Of a stretch of 64,000 nucleotides of DNA, positions 38,225 through 47,300 are shown one piece after another. The DNA is from Herpetomonas samuelpessoai (taxonomy: Eukaryota > Euglenozoa > Kinetoplastea > Trypanosomatida > Trypanosomatidae): the NCBI GenBank assembly GCA_030849835.1, contig JASAOC010002020.1, forward strand, positions 1 to 64,000, in the 5' to 3' direction. The first letter of the stretch is position 1, and every line of letters begins with the position of its first letter. A program made the position numbers and the translations under genes. Below the pieces are notes generated by a model. It was not told the DNA's origin and searched no databases. It worked only from the letters and a program-made list of their open reading frames with translations.

Positions 38225-40653
38225 GTTTCGTCGCAAATGCTTTTCTTTCTCCAAAGTGTTATTGGCTTCCGTCCTGCCAGTCTTTTAGGTGTCGCGGCCT
38301 TGCGGATGTGAGCGTTGTAAGAGAATGGATCTCGAGCGAGCGGTGGGGAGGAAATTGAGAGAAAAATAGAATAAGGTGAGGCAAGTGAGCTGAACACCAA
38401 CAACAAAAAAAGTTGCAGAGACGGAGTCGAATGGGGGAAAAAACGGAAATCTATGCAAGAAATGAAAGCCTGTAATAGCGTAAGGATTGTCTACCTTATT
38501 CAAAATAAATTAAAAAAAGGCGTCTACGCTGAAGAGAAGGAGAGGAAGTAATGCTTAAGGAGAGGACGCACAGGAAGTGGGAAATACAAATAAGAAAGCA
38601 AGGAAGATAGCAGTGTCTGACAGCGCAAACAAATCAAGAAAAAAAAAAGCGACGCGACAATGTGAACCAAATCACGATAGGAGAGCCAAAGATAAAACAA
38701 CAAACTCGGGAATGAAACACAAGCGTTACGAAGCGTGAAGCTGCCTGGAGAACCAAGGGTTCACGGAAATGATGGATCGCGTGCAGAGCAAACACAACCG
38801 CACAAACGCGCAGGCACGCGGAGTCAAAAACAAAAGACAGTAATGCGTATGATAAAACAACGGATACGCAATGTCGGAGACTCCTTGCTGGTGAAATGTC
38901 TAGCAGATCACGTGCGAAGAATGTGTTTGCAAGCGTATGTGAAGATGTGTGTGTGTGGGGGGAGGGGAGAGAGAAAAAAAAATAGAAAGTGAGAGAGAAC
39001 AAGCGTGGCTAAGGGCAATCCCAAGAGATAGAGAGAGAGGGAGAGAGGGAGATACAAATACAATGGAAGAACAAAAAACACGAGAACAACACAAAAAATG
39101 ATTGTGCTAGACCGCTGCTTCACTGGTACGTGTAGAGGACCAAAGGGAAAGAAGGGAAGAATGCGTCATCAAGTTAAGGTTGAACGGGAATGAGGGCATC
39201 TGCAACTGACTGTGACGCTTCGTAGGTTTCAGGGGAGGGGGGGGGGCATTCAATCGCCTTGATACGTGCCTTTGTGTTGCAACAAGGCGTGCATGAATAG
39301 ACAGTGTGAATCCTTCCTGTAACATTTCGCACAGGATTTTCCTCCCATCAATAGATGGGTCATCATGTTCCAAGCTAATTCTTTTCCTTTCTTTCTTTCT
39401 TGGGTGCACTCCCGACGAAGCGAAGACACAGAACAAAAGAGAGTGACTTTCATGCGTCCAACTTACGTTCCCCTTCACCTCTCATGCTTTCATATTTTAG
39501 ACTTGTGTGCGTGCATGTAGCGGAGGTTAGTACGGATGGATGGAACGTCGCCAACCCCGAGGCACACTCGTGTGAGGGGAGAGGAGGGGGAGGGGGGAGG
39601 CACGAGGCAGCGGTGGCAATGCCCACCGGAAAAACAACAAGAGAAAGCAACACGACAGACATGCGCAGAGGGAAAGTGGATAGTAGGGAACACGGGAAAT
39701 AAGAAGGGTCGCAACGCGAGTGTGCGTGTGTATGTGTGTGTGCATGTGGGTTGTTCGTACGTAGTTAAAGCAAAAAAAGAAAAAAGAAAGGATCTTCTCT
39801 TTTATTATTTTAGGAACAAGAAGAAGCGTTGGGCAAGGTCGGTTGAAGGCGATAAAAGGTGAGTAGAGTGGTTTGGCATTCACACGTGCACATAAAAACA
39901 CACTCCCACACATACACACCTAACCCACATCAAAAATCTGAGGAAGAGAGAGCTGTTAGCAGAAGAGTAGAAAGAATTTACGGGGGAACATTGTGCAAAC
40001 GCATACGACCAAGTCACGTAAATAGAAAGAAACAACACACACATAAAAAATGAAGAAATGAAGTGAGGTGCGGGATACAGGAAGATTAGACAAAAGAAAC
40101 AAGCTGGAGAAAACCTACAAAACGAAAGAAAAAAGAGGAAAGCGAAATACAATACAGTGAGTACAGTGCGAGGGGACGCAGAAAGGGCGCGAAAATAAAC
40201 AAGAAGAAAGAAAAACATGTGATGAGGACAGAGACATACATGCGCGCAAAAAAAAAAAAAAAGGGTTGAACGTGCGTCATGCCGTCGTGAAGAAAGAACC
40301 AGCCCTTCTTCTTTTCTCTATATTTTTTTTTTGCCTTTCGCACAGAGATTTGCAGCGTTCTGTGCGGCAAGCCCGAACGGACTAAACTATAAAATGTGGG
40401 AAAGTCCAAAAAAGAAAAAAAAAGGCTCTTAGGTACCGCTGGGGGAAAAAAACACGACAGCAACATGCGCGCTCACACACACACATTGGAAAGAAAACAA
40501 ACACGGGTTCCGTCCTCAAGACCCGTCTGCGGGACAAGTCTAGCGGTACGTCATTTCATTTTTTTTTTTTATTACTTCTCCTCTTACCCCATCCCTTCTC
40601 TCTCACCCTCTCACCAAAAGGAGCTTCCCCTGCTTGGCTCGTTGCATCGAGTC
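38225..40653. other. Intergenic region, 2.4 kb
   Basis: Mostly A/G-rich on the plus strand with GA, CA and T/A homopolymer patches (for example 39000-39070, 39860-40250). The block 39110-39540 is more balanced. Frames here give Phe/Ser/Leu-rich peptides on the minus strand and Lys/Arg/Glu-rich ones on the plus strand, the usual signature of pyrimidine tracts. No RNA gene or mobile element is recognised. Confidence 0.55.
38331..38372 (-). promoter_or_regulatory. Candidate trans-splicing signal for the 1476-aa gene
   Basis: A pyrimidine-biased stretch on the coding strand (38372-38339) is followed by AG at 38332-38331, about 107 nt before the ATG. Confidence 0.4.
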
Positions 40654-41787
40654 TTACTCTGGAAGCGGAACAGCGCGCGACGAGCTCAGGGGAAGACGAC
40701 CAAACGACTCTTCTGTAGCCCGCCCGGTGGATGGGGTGCGGCTGCCCTCGGACACCCGTCGAGTCGACTCGTACATCGGGTAGCGCTTCCATCGAAAGCG
40801 GCGCGGCGTCGGCACGGACCCGTTCGCCTTGGAGGCGCTCGTGGGTGCGGATGTGGTGAAGGGGTCTGGATTGCTTGCGGAGCTGCTCTCCATCCCGTTC
40901 ACCGCGGGAGAGTAAGAGGAGGGAGACAGCGGAACGGTGGGCTTTCGCGGGGACCGGCGTGGCGGCGGGTACGCAGGATCGTTGGTGCGGCTGGCGAGTG
41001 GCGTGCCCGCGGAGAGGGGCAGGGGCGGCAGCAGTGGGTCATGGGAGGCAGTCATTCCATTGCTGTTGTGATAGTTGTTCCCATGGTTATTGCCTGTGGA
41101 TGGCGCGTACGGCGACCGATAGGGCTGTGGTGGTGGTGGTGCCGGTCCGGTAGCCCGTGCGGGGCCCCCTTGACTCCTCGTGAGTGGGCCGTCGTACGGT
41201 GCCTTGTACCCCGTGGTGACCGCCTCCGTCGACGGTCCGTACATGGGGTGTTGCTGCTGTTGCATCAGCAGGGGCACGTTCAGCGCGGGCAGCCGTGGCT
41301 CACCGTTGTGCGTGCCAGCGGGGCGCCCCGTGAGGCCTGTTCTATCCTGAACCGCGTTCCCGCTGGTGTCGCGGTAAGCGTATGGGTGGTATGGTTGGTG
41401 AGCTATCTGCGGTGGTCGCGTTGGTGGTGGTGGGGGAGGAGGAGCAGACCCCTCCCCCACCACCACCACCCCATCGCCGTCCATCTCCGCATCCTCGGCA
41501 TCGCTGTCGTCCTCATCGCTGGCCACCACACGCTCCGTGATGGTCCGCGTGACGGTGGTGGTGGTGATGGTCAGAACGCCACCGAACTCCGTCTCCTGTG
41601 TCTTGGTTTGTGTGGAGGTATCCTGCGTGGTGTAGATGACGTTCCCCTCTGGAGAGCCGCCATGCATGGCGCTGCCGCTGCCGCCGTGGTGGTGGTGGTG
41701 GTTGGGAGGGCTGTAGGAGTTCGTGTCGGTGCGATAATCGATGTTGACGTCGTGCGCGTCATTTGCGTAAACGTACGGATTATACAT
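40654..41787 (-). CDS. Hypothetical protein with TEFG/Thr-rich/acidic module
   Basis: 377 aa from the ATG at 41787 (MYNPYVYANDAHDVNIDYRT). Residues about 51-100 form a distinctive module: TTQDTSTQTKTQETEFGG, then a Thr-rich beta-like run (TITTTTVTRTITE), then an acidic box (SDEDDSDAEDAE). The same module occurs in the 1642-aa protein encoded just upstream (plus-strand 47422-47550). A His run (HHHHH) precedes it. The remainder is Pro/Tyr/Ser-rich and low complexity. The basic C-terminal segment PRRFRWKRYPMYES could be a binding element. I do not recognise a domain family. Shared module and adjacency suggest the two proteins act together or arose by partial duplication. Confidence 0.8.
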   Translation of the reverse strand: MYNPYVYANDAHDVNIDYRTDTNSYSPPNHHHHHGGSGSAMHGGSPEGNVIYTTQDTSTQTKTQETEFGGVLTITTTTVTRTITERVVASDEDDSDAEDAEMDGDGVVVVGEGSAPPPPPPPTRPPQIAHQPYHPYAYRDTSGNAVQDRTGLTGRPAGTHNGEPRLPALNVPLLMQQQQHPMYGPSTEAVTTGYKAPYDGPLTRSQGGPARATGPAPPPPQPYRSPYAPSTGNNHGNNYHNSNGMTASHDPLLPPLPLSAGTPLASRTNDPAYPPPRRSPRKPTVPLSPSSYSPAVNGMESSSASNPDPFTTSAPTSASKANGSVPTPRRFRWKRYPMYESTRRVSEGSRTPSTGRATEESFGRLPLSSSRAVPLPE

Positions 41788-41874
41788 GCTGCCTTCTTTC
41801 TTTTCCTAGAGAAAGCTTCTTGCAGTTGTTGTTTTCCTCTTGTGCTTCCCGTTTTTTAAGTGCGGATAAGATCG

Positions 41875-41900
41875 CTTGACAAAAAAACAATGAGAGGAGG
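41875..41900 (-). promoter_or_regulatory. Candidate trans-splicing signal for the 377-aa gene
   Basis: A short C/T tract on the coding strand (41900-41881) precedes AG at 41876-41875, about 88 nt before the ATG. Confidence 0.4.
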
Positions 41901-44268
41901 ACTGATGCCGTCTAGTTTATGTTTATGTTGACTTTTTTTTTCCTTCGACGTCGTTACCTGTTTCTCCGTCAAAGGCTGAATCAATAGTAGTTGACGATGA
42001 GGGGATCGAGAAAGAGAGGGTTGAACACGGGCGCAGAAGAAGACGTTTTAGGAGATTTTACAAACAATCAAACAAAAGTAATGATTTCTAGGTCGAGGAA
42101 ATAAATCAATGGGATAGGTAAGTAAGAAGGCGTAGAGGGAAAAGAAAGGGTGGCGGCAAAAATAAAAAAAAAATAAAAAGGTACGGCAGCAGAGGAGGAG
42201 AGAAAAAATAATAGAGAAATGATGACAATAAGTATCGAAACAAAAAAAAAAAAGTCCGTTTCAAAAAAAAAAAAAAGTAACAGTAATGAATGTGTGTCTG
42301 AGACGCTTCAACGCACGCCTATCTGGCAGAGAATCTGTCAAATAACAGTAACAACACAAAGGAATGCGGGCAGGAGAGGAGCAGGAAGAGGTCCTCGGAG
42401 AGTTGTGAAAGACGATGAGAGCTGCTTTCAGCTAACAACAACAACAACAATAATAACAAAAGTGATAACTGAAAAAGTATCACGATGACAAGATGAGTAG
42501 ATCGAAGCGAACAAAAGACAAGGTAGCTCTGAGCAATACCAAGCGGCTCTTTGGATTCTGTGTGTTGCTATGGGCGATGAAAGGGATGGAGAGACGGGGA
42601 AAGTATGGTAAGAGGATGAAGAAGAGTGGACGTGAGACTGCAGTTGCACCTTCCGCGGAGCTGGAGAGCGCTATCCATGTTAACCTGCCCACGCTAACGG
42701 GCAGTGACGGTGGCTCTCTTTATTTTCCCATCCAAAGGTACGATCGGGGGCGAATACGCAGACCACTCGCGACGGAGACGGCGCGTCTTCTCCTGATCCT
42801 CTGCCTGCGATGGGGGGAGCCAAAGCAATAGCACCGTCCAGTCACATGCATTGTATTCCGAGAGCAGAAGAGAGAGAGGAGGGAGGATGGACGCACACCA
42901 AGAGAGACCGATTTATCTGCCACCTCAAGTTGAAAGTAGCCCCCTTCTCACAGGAATGCCTGTCCTCTCTTTGTCTTTCTTCCACTTCCTCGTCACCATA
43001 ATATTTTTTCTTTTGTTCCGAGGGTAGAGATGTGTGTGCTGAGGGGGGGGGAGGAGGGAGAGAGAGGTGAAGGTAGACTGAACAAGAACAGGGAAGAGAA
43101 GAATGAAAATGCAGAAAACCAGAAGAATTAAGAGAAAAAAAAGACACAGAAGTGCAGTGCCGAGCGCAGAGCAGCAAAGACATGCCAAATGGAAATATGG
43201 GCAATAGTTATCCAAGCGAAGGGAACGCAACACACACACGACTCTAGCATCGCGTCAAACGACATCCACCAGAAATGGGATCGCCTCCTCAGGCAAGCGT
43301 GAAAGCAGCGGCGGACTGAGGGAGCAAGAGAAATCTCCGTGGTACGGAGCAATGACGCCATCACAGCAGAAGTTCAGATAGGCACAAAGATCACAGAAGA
43401 CGAAAAGAAAAAAAAAGAGAGAAAATCATACAAGCGCAAAATGAAAAGAAAACAAGAATTAGGGAGAATACAGGGTGTGTGTGGTGTCGAGCTCTAGTGG
43501 ACACAAGAAAGAAAAAAAGAGAGAAAGAGAGAGAGAGAGACATGAAAATTAGATAGAAAGAAAAGAATAGCGTATGTGGTCGGGGCAGAGAAAAAAGAAA
43601 AACCGATCATGAGGAGCAAAGGGAAAATGAAGAAGAAAACAAATGAACAAAAGGTCTGTAAAGATACAAGGGCGACAAGAACAAGAACAACGACAACAAG
43701 GGAAAACAAAAACACACATCTACGACAGACACAAGTTGGTAAACCAGGTAACGGTGGAAAGTAGTCCAATAACGATGAAGCGATAGCACCCGCCAAGCAA
43801 ACCATCAAACCATCAAACGCACGACAGGAAAAAAGAAAGAAAGAAATGATAGCCGCCGACAGTATAAAAGGTTGCTCGAGACAGGAAACCAACCTTGCTA
43901 GCATTTCTACAGATGGAGGTGGGCGTTGAGGTGGGGACAGGCGGAAGAAAAAAAGAAAAGAAACAAAACGATAAGGAAATATCTGTGGGGAAAGCACTCC
44001 CACGCACCTGTCGGAAGACGCGATCGCCATTGAGTAGGGAGAAAATAGAAGAAGGAGACCAAGAGAGCATCAGGAAGCGAGGCCATGAAAGAACAACAAT
44101 CTCGAGACAAACAGCCGAAAATAATAATAGTGGGACTGGAGAACCGGATTGGTGCGGCCATCTTCGGTTCGTTAGGACGAGGTTGCAACGACGCTGCCCA
44201 GCTGGTGCTTCCCAGGCTCTCTTCATTCTTTCAAAGCTTGATTTCCCATGCACTACCTCCATCACACG

Positions 44269-44292
44269 CACACACACACACACACACACACA
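44269..44292. repeat. (CA)n microsatellite
   Basis: About 12 CA units on the plus strand, so TG in the transcript, starting 36 nt past the stop codon of the 1642-aa gene. It falls in the 3' UTR. Confidence 0.9.
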
Positions 44293-44328
44293 CTCACTCA
44301 TACATGCACGTGCACGGGCGTGCGTGTC

Positions 44329-47300
44329 TTACTTCAGGTACACAGGGGTGTTCCCCTCTGGCGCCGCGAACCGCCGGGTGGTGGTTGTCGTCACCGTCTT
44401 GGTCCTTCCGTCTGCCGATAGCTTGGTCTCCTTCTGCACTTGAACATCCTCTGGGCCCGCGGGAACGCCCTCGAGCGGCGGTAGAAAATTTGGCTCATTC
44501 GGCGTGCTAATGGACAGGTCACGAGCCCCTTCGTCGTCGTCGTCCACCATCTCGTCCTTGTCCATGCTGTACTTTCGCTTGATCCGCGTCTTCTCCACCG
44601 TATAGTTCCGCACGACGCGGAAGGTGGGCACCATGCTGTTCGGCGGGTTATTGTTGTGGTTATGATTGTTGATGGTGTTGGGGTGGCTCGGCTGGTAGGG
44701 TGCCAGGGCACCGTTGCGCGGTTGGCTAGAGGGGGTGGAAGAAGGGCGTCGCGGGCCTGACACAGGTGGCAGGTACTGCGAGCTGGGCCGTGACGGCTGG
44801 GTCGCCAGCAGGTCCTCCATGGGGCTGTAGCGGCCGGGTATGCCCTTGTGACTCGACGGGCGGTGAGGAACACCCCCACCGTTCGAGGAGGAAGGCACGC
44901 GGGGGTTTCCGTTTCCGTAGGGCAATGGTGCTCCACTGCCTGCAGGAGCACCAGGCGCCGACGAGGAGGCAGAAGGCGGGCGGCGGTACGGCTCGCGGGC
45001 CTTCCCGGTGGAGGGCGCGGGGGTCGTCTCCGGTCTCGGCGCGCCGTAGGCGCAGAACGGGCACGGCGGCGCGGCGGCCTCTGGGCGTGCGAGCTTGTAG
45101 CACGTGGGGCAGCGCAGCGGGTTGCGCTGCTTGGCGTTCACGGGTGGCTGCGCAAAGCCACAGGACACGCACGGTCGTGGTGCCTGCCGCTGCGACGGCG
45201 GCGCATTGTCGGCCTCGCCAGGCGTGGGGTAGGGTTGCTTGGCGTCGCAGTACGGGCAGACCGGGTGCGGCAGATTGGTGCCGCACTCCTCACACATGGG
45301 GGCCGGCTGCGCGAGGTGGCACTGCGGGCAGCGCGGTGGTGCGGTGGGGTCGTTGCTCACCGGCAGCGGGTGCTCGGGCGACCGAGGCGGTGCGTTGCCA
45401 GACCGGGGAGGGTGCTGCGGAGGAGAGTGAGGGTGGGAGTGCGAAGGAGGGTGAGGATGCGTGTGGTGAGGCGCAGAGGGGCGCTGGCTCGATGAGGGTA
45501 GTGGTGCCAGTGCTCCTGCAGGTGATCGAGCTGGTACGCTGCGAGGCTGCTGCTGCTGTTGCTGCGGCTGCGGTCGCGACGGCTGCCACTGCTGCGGTTG
45601 GTGTGCATGCGGTGGGGGCGCCGATGGGGCAGCATTGTCTGGCTCCGGGTAGTACGCGCTCTCCTCATAGGGCTCCCCAAACCCGCAGTACGGGCACGGC
45701 GGAGGCCGTGTGGGCAGCCCTGCCTGGCACCTGGGGCACATGCGGGGGCGGCGCGCGTCTGGCTGCAGTTGCTGCTGAGCCGACGGCTGCGCCATGCCAC
45801 ACTGCCAGCACGGCGGAGGGTTCGGGTGATCCGCGTGGCTGTCATCGCAGTCACACGGCGCGGGATACGGTTGCTTGGCGTAGCAGTGCGGGCAGTGCGG
45901 GGGCGGCAGCACGTAGCCGCACGCCTCGCACTTTGGCGCGGGCTGTGCGAGGTTGCAACTCGGGCAGCGGGGCGGCAGCCGGGGGGCTCCCGGTCGCTGG
46001 GGTGTGGAGCCATTCGACGGAGCGGACGGAGCGGTGGGGCGGCCAGTGGGGGAGGAAGAAGGCGGGCCGCGAGGCTCCGAAGGGCGGTGCGGCACCGGTC
46101 GAGGCTCCGGTGCACCGAAGCCACAGTACGGGCACGCGGCCGTGGGCGGTGGCGGCGGTTGCGACGCGTGACAGCGCGGGCAGCTCAGCGGTACCGGCGG
46201 CGTCAGCGGCTGCGTCGTGCCGCAGTGCTGGCACACGGGGCGTGGGGGCAGCCGCGCGGGTTGACGCGGGTCCTGTGGCCAGGGCTGCCCGTACGCTGTC
46301 GTTGTGGGGTCGGGCGGGGGCAGGCTTCGGTGGCAGCTCACGCAGCTCGGCGGGGGCAGCTCGCAGCCGCATTCCCGGCAGGCAGGGGCGGGTTGCGGTG
46401 CGTGACAGCGCGGGCAGAGCGGTGGGGGGCTGGTGGTGGTGGTGGGTGCGGGTGCAACGGGCGCGCGCGTGCGGGGTTGATCTGCCGGGGCTGGCTGCTC
46501 TGGATCCCCGTGGCCGCAGGAAGGGCAGAGGTATGGCTCCCACGGTACACGATTGCGGCACACGGGGCAGACAGACGGACGTGGCGGGGTATACGGCTGT
46601 GGTGTACGGCAGTGCTCGCAGGTCACGGAGGGCGGTGGTGCCGAAGGCGACGACGACGACGACGACGGCCCGGTCTGACGCCCGCGTGGTGGCAGCGGCG
46701 CGGAGAGCGGCATCGGCAGGTGGCAGGTGACGCAGCGCGGGGGTGCGAACTCAACGTGGCAGGTAGGGCAGGCCGGTGGCGGCTGCGCCTCGTGGCAGCG
46801 TGGGCAGTGCGGCAATGAACAGAACAAGCACGTCAGGGGCTCCTGGGATTGCGGCGTGTGGCACTCTGGACACACCGGCGGCACGGGGTAGCCGGCGGGC
46901 TGCTGCACGTGACAGTGCTGGCAGATGGGCTGCGGGGGCCACGGCAGGTTGGCGCTGTCGGGGTCGCGAGGGTCTACAGGGTCGGGGAAGGGCAACGCGC
47001 GGGCACAGTTCACGCAGCGCAGCGCAGGGAACGCGTGGTGGCAGGTGGGGCACGTCGGCGCCGGCTGCTCTTCCTCGCAGCGGGGGCAGATCGCGGGCAC
47101 ACAGTACGGGCAGGTCAAGGGTGCCTGCGACTGCGGGGCACGGCATTGCGGGCACGCCTCCGGGACCGGGGGACGCGCGGGTTGACGGACGTGGCAGTGC
47201 TCGCAGACGGGCTGTGGGGGCCAGGGGGTGGTGTAGGCCGCCACGGGGTCACGAAGGTCCACCGGATCTGGAAAGGGCAGCGCGCGGTCGCAGTTGACGC

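Larger units (their letters stand above)
41788..44328. other. Intergenic region, 2.5 kb
   Basis: The longest gap. It includes AT-rich and A-rich stretches (42060-42280), AAC/AAT trinucleotide repeats near 42436-42460, and a CA repeat close to the stop of the 1642-aa gene. The 42500-42960 and 43200-43400 blocks have balanced composition but no recognised product. No RNA gene is seen. Confidence 0.55.

Noticed and set aside
42436-42487. Plus-strand peptide TTTTTIITKVITEK resembling the Thr-rich module
   Set aside because: It comes from an AAC/AAT simple repeat on the non-coding strand; the likeness to the TTTVTKTITE module is chance.
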